NCBI RefSeq assembly: GCF_005747095.1
Contig: NZ_SWLG01000001.1
Span: forward strand, 372,001-436,000
DNA: 64,000 nt
From: Exobacillus caeni
GTDB lineage: Bacteria > Bacillota > Bacilli > Bacillales > Guptibacillaceae
Direction: 5' to 3'
The translations under genes were made by a program, and so were the position numbers. Below, in pieces: positions 43,897 to 51,529 of the stretch (position 1 is its first letter; each line of letters opens with the position of its first letter). Under the pieces are notes generated by a model, which had not been told where the DNA came from, did not search any database, and saw nothing but the letters and a program-made list of their open reading frames with translations.

Positions 43897-44292
43897 GTGG
43901 GGCCCTATTTGCTGACATTTGTTTATTTTATAGTAGCTGTCATTACTGTTCTAATTGGACTTTATATCTTTGAATTAATAACGAGTAAATATAAAGACTG
44001 GGATGAAATTGAAAATGGCAATACGGCAGTGGCATTGTCGATAGGCGGTAAAATCATTGGGATTTGCATCATTCTTTCTTTTTCCATCTATCATAGTTCT
44101 GATGTGTTAGATACGATAATCTGGGGAGCTTACGGAGTCCTTTTACAGCTGATTGCTTATTATCTGTTCGATTTTATGACAAGGAAATTTTCAGTAGAAG
44201 AAAAGCTTAAGCAGGGAAACATTGCGGTTGGAATCGCATCGATGAGCGTTTCGATCGGGCTTGCTTTTGTCGTTGGCGCTTCTATTACATAG
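43897..44292 (+). CDS. DUF350 membrane protein (YjfL-like)
   Basis: A 131-residue protein of four hydrophobic helices (about 3-27, 44-66, 73-95, 109-130), with KDWDEIENGNTAVALSIGGK and EEKLKQGNIAVGIASMSVSI as two internally similar halves, the DUF350 hallmark; the shared GN-AVA-I motif follows each of helices 1 and 3. The GTG start follows AAGGAGTG by about 7 nt. Related YjfL proteins in Proteobacteria stand beside PspA-like and glutathionylspermidine-synthase-like genes. Function is unknown; a small channel or membrane partner of PspA is plausible inference. Confidence 0.87.
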   Translation: MGPYLLTFVYFIVAVITVLIGLYIFELITSKYKDWDEIENGNTAVALSIGGKIIGICIILSFSIYHSSDVLDTIIWGAYGVLLQLIAYYLFDFMTRKFSVEEKLKQGNIAVGIASMSVSIGLAFVVGASIT

Positions 44293-44304
44293 TGGTTCTG
44301 ATTA

Positions 44305-44335
44305 TCCCTCGAAACGATGGTTTTGAGGGTTTTTT
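44305..44335 (+). terminator. Terminator inside the PspA cluster
   Basis: CCCTCGAAAC, loop GATG, GTTTTGAGGG with one wobble, then TTTTTT. It lies between the DUF350 and SpeE-like genes and would reduce expression of the latter from the upstream promoter. Confidence 0.75.
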
Positions 44336-44374
44336 CTCGAAATGATTGTTAAAATATGAGTTTATGAAGGTGAA

Positions 44375-45928
44375 ATGATGACTGAGTTGGAGAGAAGGAA
44401 AAGCAGCAGGATTTACTGGGCTTCCGGGATAGTATCGATTTGCGGAATAATATTTGAAGTTTTATTCGGTGCACTGGGATCCTATATTTTAGGGGATGGA
44501 GTTAAGCAATACACGATCACCATCTCTCTGTTTTTAACCGGGATGGGCATCGGTGCTTCATTGAGCGAAAAAGTGATGAAGCGCCTTATCCTTACGTTTA
44601 TTGTGATTGAGTTTATGATTGCACTTGTAGGGGGATTGTCCAGTTTCTTTATCTTTGGTCTAACTGCGTTTGTTGGTGATACTGCCACGGCTGTATTCTT
44701 ATATTCGGTCATTCTATTGGTCGGCGGATTAACGGGACTGGAACTTCCCATCTTGATCAGGAAAGCAAATGAAATTGGGGTTGAAATAAATAAAAGTACG
44801 GCAAGAGTTTTATTTTCCGATTATGCGGGCGGGTTGATCGGCGGGCTCTTGTTTGCCTTCCTGTTACGGCCGGAATTCGGCCTTGTGACCACCGCTTTTC
44901 TGGTTGCTATTGTAAATGTGGCCATAGGGATATGGATTTTGATAACCTTTCGAGCTGAAATTCCTTTTTTTAGAATTCTTTCGATATCTGCAGCACTGTT
45001 ATTTAGCCTTATGATAGGAGGAGCGCTATTCGGGGAAGAAATTGCTTTTTCGTTTGAACAAAAAATGTATAAGGATCCGGTGATTTTATCTGAAGATACG
45101 AATTATCAGCGAATCGTTGTAACAAAAGAACAGGGAGACACCCGGCTCTATCTGGACGGGCAGCTGCAGTTCAGCTCCAGCGATGAGTACCGATACCATG
45201 AAACACTAGTGCATATTCCGATGGCTGTGGCAGAGCACCCATCCGATGTTTTAGTTCTTGGAGGAGGGGACGGCCTTGCCGTAAGAGAGCTGCTTAAATA
45301 CGATTCTCTAAACAGTGTCACATTGGTGGACCTTGATCCTAGAGTCACTGAGCTGGCAAGTACAAACCATCATTTTTTAGAGCTGAACAAGGGTTCATTG
45401 AAGGATAAAAAAGTAACTATCGTTAACGATGATGCCTTTAAATATTTAAAGAAGGCAAAGAATAAATTCGATGTTATTCTCGTCGATCTTCCTGACCCGA
45501 ATAACGAATCTTTGAACAAGCTTTATACGTGGGAGTTTTACTCTCTGATTAGAAATCACCTCAAGGAAGATGGAGCGGTTATGGTTCAGGCTACAAGCCC
45601 TGTATTTGCTACGGAAGTTTATTGGACAATCAATGAAACGATCGAGAAGACCGGCCTTGTTACAAAGAATTTCCATGTTGATATACCGAGCTTCGGCAAC
45701 TGGGGCTTCGTGCTCGGAACCAGACATCCTGTCGATATGAGTGATGTAAGTATTTCAGTAGAAACAAGGTTTTTATCAGATAGACTGCTGACCTCCCTTA
45801 CAGATTTTGGAAAAGATGAAGATGAGGTCATTACAGATCAAGATGGCAATGTTGTCAAGATGGAACCTAATACACTGATACGGCCCAATTTAATTGAAAA
45901 GTATGAAAAAGCATGGCAGAATTATTAA
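44375..45928 (+). CDS. Membrane-anchored spermidine-synthase-like protein
   Basis: A 517-residue two-part protein. Residues about 15-225 hold roughly seven hydrophobic helices (IVSICGIIFEVLFGALGSYI, ISLFLTGMGIGASLSE, LSSFFIFGLTAFVG and others). Residues about 235-500 form an aminopropyltransferase-type SAM fold: YQRIVVTKEQGDTRLYLDGQ, SSDEYRYHETLVHIP, VLVLGGGDGLAVRELLKY, VTLVDLDPRVTELA and the catalytic-Asp motif DVILVDLPDP. It should transfer an aminopropyl-like group from decarboxylated SAM at the membrane; the acceptor is unknown. AAGGTG sits close to ATG 44375; ATG 44378 is an equally good start. It ends the PspA cluster. Confidence 0.88.
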   Translation: MMTELERRKSSRIYWASGIVSICGIIFEVLFGALGSYILGDGVKQYTITISLFLTGMGIGASLSEKVMKRLILTFIVIEFMIALVGGLSSFFIFGLTAFVGDTATAVFLYSVILLVGGLTGLELPILIRKANEIGVEINKSTARVLFSDYAGGLIGGLLFAFLLRPEFGLVTTAFLVAIVNVAIGIWILITFRAEIPFFRILSISAALLFSLMIGGALFGEEIAFSFEQKMYKDPVILSEDTNYQRIVVTKEQGDTRLYLDGQLQFSSSDEYRYHETLVHIPMAVAEHPSDVLVLGGGDGLAVRELLKYDSLNSVTLVDLDPRVTELASTNHHFLELNKGSLKDKKVTIVNDDAFKYLKKAKNKFDVILVDLPDPNNESLNKLYTWEFYSLIRNHLKEDGAVMVQATSPVFATEVYWTINETIEKTGLVTKNFHVDIPSFGNWGFVLGTRHPVDMSDVSISVETRFLSDRLLTSLTDFGKDEDEVITDQDGNVVKMEPNTLIRPNLIEKYEKAWQNY

Positions 45929-46010
45929 TAGTAACACAGAAGATGTTTTGTTTATTGTTTTTCAGGAAAAAAACATTGAGACGCTATTATGAAAAAAGGA
46001 GTTGAGGATT

Positions 46011-46691
46011 GTGAAAGTTACTTACCATGGCCATTCTGTTGTAGAGATTCAAACCAATGGCAAGACGATTTTGATCGACCCTTTTATTTCTGGAAATGGA
46101 CAATGCAATCATGAAGCGAGTGAGATGAAATGTGATGTCATCCTGTTGACACACGGCCATAATGATCACGTAGGAGACACTGTGGAGCTCGCTAAGAAAA
46201 ATGAAGCACTCGTAGTTGCGCCGTTTGAACTTGCTACATATTTGGGGTGGCAGGGCCTTAATGTTCATCCGATGCATATCGGAGGTGCCCATGAATTTGA
46301 ATTTGGCACAGTAAAGCTTACACAGGCTTTCCACGGCTCAAGCTATACAGATGAGGAAAATCAGCAGATCATTTATACAGGCATGCCTGCTGGTATTCTC
46401 TTTAAAGCGGAAGGAAAGACGATTTATCATGCTGGTGACACGGCGCTGTATTCTGATATGAAACTGCTTGCAGAGCATCAGATAGACGTTGCTTTCCTTC
46501 CGATAGGCGATAACTTTACGATGGGCCCTGAAGACGCCGCAACTGCTTCAAAGTGGATTGATGCCAAGACAACCGTGCCGATGCACTATAATACGTTCCC
46601 TGTGATTGAACAGGACCCGCATAAGTTTGTAGAAAAACTGGAAGAAGGAAAGGGAAAGGTTCTTGAATCAGGAGAATCAATAGAGCTATAA
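46011..46691 (+). CDS. ytkL: UPF0173 metal-dependent hydrolase YtkL
   Basis: A 226-residue metallo-beta-lactamase-fold hydrolase. [16 protein letters not shown] starts the fold; [12 protein letters not shown] is the zinc motif HxHx[22 protein letters not shown] and VPMHYNTFP give the remaining ligands. The substrate is unknown. GTG 46011 gives MKVTYHGHS, matching B. subtilis YtkL, with AAAGGAG about 9 nt upstream; starts farther 5' would overlap that site. It is a single-gene unit with its own terminator. Confidence 0.93.
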   Translation: MKVTYHGHSVVEIQTNGKTILIDPFISGNGQCNHEASEMKCDVILLTHGHNDHVGDTVELAKKNEALVVAPFELATYLGWQGLNVHPMHIGGAHEFEFGTVKLTQAFHGSSYTDEENQQIIYTGMPAGILFKAEGKTIYHAGDTALYSDMKLLAEHQIDVAFLPIGDNFTMGPEDAATASKWIDAKTTVPMHYNTFPVIEQDPHKFVEKLEEGKGKVLESGESIEL

Positions 46692-46699
46692 TTTTGCAG

Positions 46700-46735
46700 A
46701 ACCGATGCTTTGATGGGCATCGGTTATTCTTTTTG
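46700..46735 (+). terminator. Terminator after ytkL
   Basis: AACCGATGC, loop, GCATCGGTT, then ATTCTTTTT. Confidence 0.8.
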
Positions 46736-46864
46736 TCTAGTTTTTTCTAAAATGCTGTTTTTTTATCAATGTTTATATAAGGGCCCCATACAGTTCTAGT
46801 GGATTTGGAGAAGGCATAAAGTAGTATGACAAGTCCAAAGAGTAATACAGGAGGCGAATGTATA

Positions 46865-47104
46865 ATGAAACAACGTTTGTTTTTATCTGTATTAGGAATC
46901 CTGTTTTTAATGTATGACGCAATGCCCAGATTCGAGTTCAGTTTTGATTTGGAAGGGGCATTTTTCGGTCTTTGGGTCCTCTTCGCTTTAATCGCTCTAG
47001 GCGGTAATCTGGCTGGACTGGTGTATAGTTCAAAGCTTAAAAAGCTGCCTTATCCTACAAGCTCCACACCAAAAAACTCGGAGCGCAGACAATACAGCCG
47101 TTGA
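46865..47104 (+). CDS. Small membrane protein of unknown function
   Basis: A 79-residue protein with two hydrophobic segments, LFLSVLGILFLMYDAM (residues about 4-19) and AFFGLWVLFALIALGGNLAGLVY (about 29-51), joined by the short PRFEFSFDLEG. The C-terminal tail of about 25 residues is basic and hydrophilic (SSKLKKLPYPTS...RRQYSR). AGGAGG lies upstream of ATG 46865, which I prefer to an in-frame ATG at 46826. I do not recognise a family. It stands alone before ytoI. Confidence 0.72.
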   Translation: MKQRLFLSVLGILFLMYDAMPRFEFSFDLEGAFFGLWVLFALIALGGNLAGLVYSSKLKKLPYPTSSTPKNSERRQYSR

Positions 47105-47212
47105 AGTTATTTCCTTTCATTTGTATAATTAAAAAACTACCTAATGCAGCAGGTGTTTCTTTTATCCAAATAGAACTGTTATACAGAGGAAAGGAAAGTA
47201 TGGTGAATAGCC

Positions 47213-48523
47213 TTGACGACGAAACATGAACAAATACTAAATTATATTGAATCCCTTGATGTGGGGAATAAAATTTCTGTAAGGCAAATTGCTAAAGAAC
47301 TGTCAGTAAGTGAAGGGACTGCTTACAGAGCAATAAAAGATGCTGAAAACAAAGGCATCGTCAGCACCATTGAACGTGTCGGAACAATTAGAATCACCAA
47401 AAAAGAAAAAGGAAACATCGAAAAGCTTACGTATGCAGAAGTAGTTAATATCGTAGACGGACAGGTATTGGGAGGAAGAGAAGGACTTCATAAAACATTG
47501 AACAAGTTTGTTATCGGTGCGATGAAAATGGAAGCGATGATGCGCTATGTCGACCCTGGCAGCCTTCTGATTGTCGGAAACCGGGACAAGGTCCATAAAA
47601 TTGCCCTTGAGGAAGGTGCTGCAGTACTTATTACCGGCGGCTTTGATGCTACCGATGATGTAAAAAGAATGGCTGATGAAACGAAACTGCCCCTAATTTC
47701 AAGCAGTTATGATTCATTCACGGTGGCTACTTTAATAAACCGTGCTATTTACGATAGATTAATCAAAAAGGATATCGTCCTTGTCAGCGATATTTTAACT
47801 CCGCTTGAAAGCACAAGCTATATTTATTCTACTGATAAAGTAAGCAGATGGCATGAATTGAATGAACAAACAAAACATAGCCGCTATCCGATTGTAGATG
47901 AACAAATGAAAGTGAGAGGAATCGTCACATCAAAAGATATCCTCGGAGCAAATCCGGACATCCCGGTCTCGAAGGTTATGACAAAGAATCCATTGACCGT
48001 AAGTGATACGACTTCCGTTGCGGCAGCTGCACATATGATGATCTGGGAAGGAATAGAAATGCTCCCTGTACTGGACCAGTACCAGAGATTAATCGGGATC
48101 ATCAGCAGACAGGATGTTCTTAAAGCTCTTCAAATGGTTCAGAAGCAGCCGCAGATCGGCGAAACATTCGATGACCTGATCACAAGCAGGCTTGAAGATG
48201 TTTCTGTTGGAAATGATCACATTTTCCGCTGTGAGGTTACTCCGCAAATGGCTAATCAACTTGGCACCTTATCATATGGGGTTGCAACCACTTTAATAAC
48301 GGAAGCGGGAAGCAGATCGTTAAGAAAATATAAGAAAGGCGATCTTGTTGTGGAAAATATGACGTTATACTTTTTAAAGCCTGTACAGATTGAGAAGATG
48401 ATCGAAGTGAGGCCAAAGGTATTAGAGGTTTCCAGGAAATTCGGCAAGGTGGACATTGAACTGTACCACGAAGGAACAATTGTAGGCAAAGCCCTCATGA
48501 TGGCCCAGTTGATCGACCGATAA
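47213..48523 (+). CDS. ytoI: YtoI, helix-turn-helix, DRTGG, CBS and hotdog domain protein
   Basis: A 436-residue multidomain regulator. Residues 1-60 are a winged helix (ISVRQIAKELSVSEGTAYRA), about 75-180 a DRTGG domain (LTYAEVVNIVDGQVLGGREG, LLIVGNRDKVHKIALEEGA), about 190-310 two CBS domains (SRYPIVDEQMKVRGIVTSKD, VMTKNPLTVSDTTSVA), and about 330-436 a thioesterase-like hotdog fold. The combination suggests that it senses an adenine nucleotide and an acyl-CoA, but its targets are unknown. The TTG start (MTTKHEQILNYI) aligns with B. subtilis YtoI. It is overlapped at its start by a nine-codon frame (ATG 47200 to TGA 47229). Confidence 0.92.
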   Translation: MTTKHEQILNYIESLDVGNKISVRQIAKELSVSEGTAYRAIKDAENKGIVSTIERVGTIRITKKEKGNIEKLTYAEVVNIVDGQVLGGREGLHKTLNKFVIGAMKMEAMMRYVDPGSLLIVGNRDKVHKIALEEGAAVLITGGFDATDDVKRMADETKLPLISSSYDSFTVATLINRAIYDRLIKKDIVLVSDILTPLESTSYIYSTDKVSRWHELNEQTKHSRYPIVDEQMKVRGIVTSKDILGANPDIPVSKVMTKNPLTVSDTTSVAAAAHMMIWEGIEMLPVLDQYQRLIGIISRQDVLKALQMVQKQPQIGETFDDLITSRLEDVSVGNDHIFRCEVTPQMANQLGTLSYGVATTLITEAGSRSLRKYKKGDLVVENMTLYFLKPVQIEKMIEVRPKVLEVSRKFGKVDIELYHEGTIVGKALMMAQLIDR

Positions 48524-48692
48524 AGGCTTTTCGGGGGAAGGAAAAATTAGCAAGCTGTTAAAATAATAAAATAGAGGCTGGCTCAGCAGGGCAGGCTCTC
48601 CTGTAACCTGGCGCTAACTGCTAAAACAAATTATGCCGGTTCAGTGGAGATCTCATCCTTTGAGACAACCTCTTGTTCTTTCAATCCATAAG

Positions 48693-48995
48693 CTAATTGT
48701 TGCTTTCTGCTTCTTTTAAAACATAAGGCAAGTATTCGCGATATTGTTTATATCCAAAGATAACATTGGCAAGTCCAAGCGCAATAAATATTACTGCAAC
48801 TACGTAAACAAGTGCCTTTCCAGGGAGTACATAAACCTGGTTTAGCGCAAAAAGGATGAGGAATGAACCAAGGGCAATGTTTGCTTTTGTTCCAATCCAG
48901 CGCTTTTCCATCGGCAGTTTGGATCTGTATGACTTAACTCTATAGAATAAGTAAAAAACAAGTGAGAACAGGATGAACAAAACTAAAACAGGCAT
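48693..48995 (-). CDS. ytpI: YtpI-family membrane protein
   Basis: A 100-residue protein with three hydrophobic helices (residues about 2-19, 38-55 and 62-82) joined by a basic loop (RVKSYRSKLPMEKRWIGTKA). The C-terminus GYKQYREYLPYVLKEAE is characteristic of YtpI. Function unknown. A ribosome site CTGGAGG lies upstream of the ATG at 48995. It converges on ytoI and diverges from nrnA, as in B. subtilis. The 169 nt separating it from ytoI hold no clear hairpin terminator. Confidence 0.88.
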   Translation of the reverse strand: MPVLVLFILFSLVFYLFYRVKSYRSKLPMEKRWIGTKANIALGSFLILFALNQVYVLPGKALVYVVAVIFIALGLANVIFGYKQYREYLPYVLKEAESNN

Positions 48996-49151
48996 CGTTT
49001 TTACCTCCAGATATAGGAATTGTAAATAGAATCTTCAAGGAGCATATTACATAAGCTATCTTATATTGTAAAGGGATTTCAGCTAGAAATCTATGTCTGA
49101 AGTTTAACAATCGCAGCAACTAAAGAAATTATCGAAAGGGAGCATTATAGA

Positions 49152-50093
49152 ATGAAAGCCAAAATACTAGACAGCATCGAAACATATGAAACCATTATCA
49201 TTCATAGACACGTAAGGCCTGATCCTGATGCAATGGGGTCTCAGGGCGGGCTTGCAGAAATCATCAAAGCAACTTTTCCGGAAAAAAGGGTTTATACGGT
49301 AGGTGAAGAAGAGCCGTCATTGACTTTTTTAAATAGAATGGATATCATCGATGACAACACTTATGACAATGCGCTTGTAATAGTTTGTGATACTGCGAAC
49401 CAGCCGAGGATTAGCGATAATAGATATACGAACGGGGATCTTCTGATTAAAATCGATCACCATCCAAATGAGGACCAGTACGGCGATATCATTTGGGTAG
49501 ATACAGATGCAAGCTCAGTCAGCGAAATGATTGTGGACTTATATGAACTTGGGGAAAAAAGAGGGTATGTTTTAAATAAAAATGCGGCTACATTGCTTTT
49601 TGCAGGAATAGTTGGGGACACAGGGCGGTTTTTGTTTTCCAATACCACTGAAAAGACATTCGAAGTCGCTTCAAAATTAATTTCGATCGGTATCGACACG
49701 AATCAGTTATTTAATGAACTTTATAAAGTGAAGCGTGAGGTTGCCCGATTAAACGGCTATGTATTGGAAAACTTTAAAACACTTCCCTCAGGTGTTGGAT
49801 ACATGAAAATAACAAGGGAAACAATAGAGAGATTCCAGGTCAGTACGAGTGAAGCTTCCCTCCTGGTAAATGCCTTTTCAAATGTTGAAGGCCTTAAATC
49901 ATGGGTGTTTTTTATTGAAGAAAAAGATCAAATACGGGTACGCCTTCGTTCAAAAGGCCCTGTTGTAAATACGATAGCGGCCAAGTATAACGGTGGGGGC
50001 CATCCGATGGCTGCCGGTGCTACGATTTACTCGTGGGATAAAATGGATGATATTTTAGAAGATCTGGACCAGGCGTGTATCGCTTACGAATAA
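49152..50093 (+). CDS. nrnA: Bifunctional oligoribonuclease / pAp phosphatase NrnA
   Basis: A 313-residue DHH-family manganese phosphoesterase that degrades nanoRNAs and converts pAp to AMP. HRHVRPDPDAMGSQG, VIVCDTANQPRI and the DHH motif KIDHHPNEDQYG supply metal ligands; FAGIVGDTGRFLFSN is conserved; and the C-terminal DHHA1 domain ends with the substrate-binding AKYNGGGHPMAAGATI. GAAAGGGAG precedes the ATG. Single-gene unit. Confidence 0.95.
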   Translation: MKAKILDSIETYETIIIHRHVRPDPDAMGSQGGLAEIIKATFPEKRVYTVGEEEPSLTFLNRMDIIDDNTYDNALVIVCDTANQPRISDNRYTNGDLLIKIDHHPNEDQYGDIIWVDTDASSVSEMIVDLYELGEKRGYVLNKNAATLLFAGIVGDTGRFLFSNTTEKTFEVASKLISIGIDTNQLFNELYKVKREVARLNGYVLENFKTLPSGVGYMKITRETIERFQVSTSEASLLVNAFSNVEGLKSWVFFIEEKDQIRVRLRSKGPVVNTIAAKYNGGGHPMAAGATIYSWDKMDDILEDLDQACIAYE

Positions 50094-50108
50094 TTAACGT
50101 ATAAAATT

Positions 50109-50144
50109 AGACCGACTATCTCCAGATGAGAGTGTCGGTCTTTT
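50109..50144 (+). terminator. Terminator after nrnA
   Basis: AGACCGAC and GTCGGTCT around a 17-nt loop, then TTT. Confidence 0.75.
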
Positions 50145-50162
50145 CACATTCTCTTTTCAGTT

Positions 50163-50354
50163 TTACACTTGTTCGTTAGATACAGGTATAAACCAAGATC
50201 CAATATTAGTCACGTCCTCGTGTACATCAATATTTAGCGATTGCAGTTCTTTCTTGATTAGTCTTGCGAGTTCTTTTGATTCACAGTAAGCTGATTGTCC
50301 GTTCATGATCAAAGAAACTTTTTCTTTTGCAATTTTTTTTCGGCTGATGAGCAT
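50163..50354 (-). CDS. ytzJ: Small YtzJ-like protein
   Basis: A 63-residue soluble protein: MLISRKKIAKEKVSLIMNG, ESKELARLIKKELQSLNIDV, ending NIGSWFIPVSNEQV. GGAGGTGG lies 5-8 nt before ATG 50354, which I prefer to an in-frame ATG at 50390 whose added residues overlap the ribosome site. The order nrnA, small gene, ytrI, ytrH matches B. subtilis, where the small gene is ytzJ, so the name is from synteny. Function unknown. Confidence 0.72.
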   Translation of the reverse strand: MLISRKKIAKEKVSLIMNGQSAYCESKELARLIKKELQSLNIDVHEDVTNIGSWFIPVSNEQV

Positions 50355-50456
50355 TGAACCACCTCCTATATATTTTAGTAATCTTATCATATACGAAATT
50401 GGGTTATTTTGCGACAGTTAACATCTGATTGTCACGGAATATTCAAAAAATTTAAC

Positions 50457-50966
50457 TCAAGAGACTTCTTCGATCAAAAGATGGATCTCTGTTTTTGTAT
50501 GAAGGATAAATAACTGTTTTACTTTCACTTTGAAAGCCAGGTCATCGACGGTGAACGTTTTGTTTTCGATTGTCCGTACGACAAAGTTTCTGGTTTCAGC
50601 AACAGAATTGACATCCTTCTTTAGCAAATCGTTAACTTCTTCCAAAACTAATTTTCTAAGTTCGGAAATAGTTAACTGTTTCAACTCCAATTTTTCGGCA
50701 TTTTCAAATGTGATCTCGATTTCTTTTATGCGTGGGGTTTTTTCTGATGGGGTATCTTCGTCTTCTTCATTTTCTTCTATCAGCAGCTTGTTTTGCTGTT
50801 TTAACTCGCTGATCTTAATTTGTTGTTCTTTGATGGTTGAAATTTGTTTTTCATACATGGTGCCGTAAAGAGATAAAAAAAAAGCCCATCCAAAGATTGT
50901 TCCTATAGCAAAGCCGGAGAGGAAGCGCTGCCAGCCTTTTCTTGTATAAAGAGGGGGGATCCGCAT
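50457..50966 (-). CDS. ytrI: Sporulation membrane protein YtrI
   Basis: A 169-residue membrane-anchored protein: RIPPLYTRKGWQRFLSGFAI leads into one helix (about 15-36), then a coiled-coil (EKQISTIKEQQIKISELKQQ), an acidic linker, and a C-terminal domain ending KVKQLFILHTKTEIHLLIEE. In B. subtilis ytrHI is a SigE-dependent mother-cell operon needed for normal spores. It starts 1 nt after the ytrH stop (TAGAATG), so it is translationally coupled. I did not find a convincing SigE promoter. Confidence 0.92.
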   Translation of the reverse strand: MRIPPLYTRKGWQRFLSGFAIGTIFGWAFFLSLYGTMYEKQISTIKEQQIKISELKQQNKLLIEENEEDEDTPSEKTPRIKEIEITFENAEKLELKQLTISELRKLVLEEVNDLLKKDVNSVAETRNFVVRTIENKTFTVDDLAFKVKVKQLFILHTKTEIHLLIEEVS

Positions 50967-50967
50967 T

Positions 50968-51300
50968 CTAGATCGACTTCTCCTGTGTCAGCCATCGTAT
51001 TACCTCCATTCCAGCCTGTGCCCCGCCTAAGGCAAAGAATATCCACATGAACTGCTTCATTATCTGATCCGGTGTTCCGCTTAGGAAGCTTTTTTCCATA
51101 TTCGTAATCGTATCGAACGTTCCGCCGATCGCAGCTACGATCGCCCAGATCTTTAATCTTACTGCTAGCGTTGCAATGGTATGAAGCGGGGGTTCTCCAA
51201 CCATAAATGCACCGATTCCGCCAATGACAGCACCTCCGACAATGACACCAAAAGAAACAAAAAAGGCAATGATAATTTCGATCAATCTGACGCCTTCCAT
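50968..51300 (-). CDS. ytrH: Sporulation protein YtrH
   Basis: A 110-residue membrane protein with hydrophobic segments at about 7-32, 47-62 and 84-99: IIAFFVSFGVIVGGAVIGGI, LKIWAIVAAIGGTFDTI, MWIFFALGGAQAGMEVIRWL. The Gly-rich first segment and the GGTFDTITNMEKSFLSG loop are characteristic. GAAGGGGTG precedes the ATG at 51300. First gene of ytrHI, divergent from dnaE as in B. subtilis. Confidence 0.92.
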   Translation of the reverse strand: MEGVRLIEIIIAFFVSFGVIVGGAVIGGIGAFMVGEPPLHTIATLAVRLKIWAIVAAIGGTFDTITNMEKSFLSGTPDQIMKQFMWIFFALGGAQAGMEVIRWLTQEKSI

Positions 51301-51529
51301 TACACCCCTTCTTCCTTCTTAAAGATATTTTTGATTAACATCTAGATCCTTTCTGTGGAAAGCTTTTTTTATTTCGCAATAGAATGTTAAAAGTTATTGG
51401 AATAGAAATCCTTATTAAAACTTTATGCAGGAGGCAGGACAGGGTATGACAAATCGTACGGATTTGTTGTTAGTCTGTTTGAACTCGCTTTATAATAGAG
51501 AAGGAGGAAAACCAAAAGGATGTGTTTTC

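Noticed and set aside
48524-48692. GAGGCTGGCTCAGCAGGGCAGGCTCTC between ytoI and ytpI read as a terminator or another repeat copy
   Set aside because: Arms pair poorly and no T-run follows; resemblance to the AGAGGCTGGGACA arm is limited to a few bases.
51300-51424. SigE promoter for ytrHI
   Set aside because: Expected from B. subtilis, but I found no convincing pair of SigE boxes in this AT-rich gap.
51425-51529. Longer N-terminus of DnaE from ATG 51425
   Set aside because: The extra residues have no counterpart in DnaE, and ATG 51530 has its own ribosome site and the conserved MSFVHL start.
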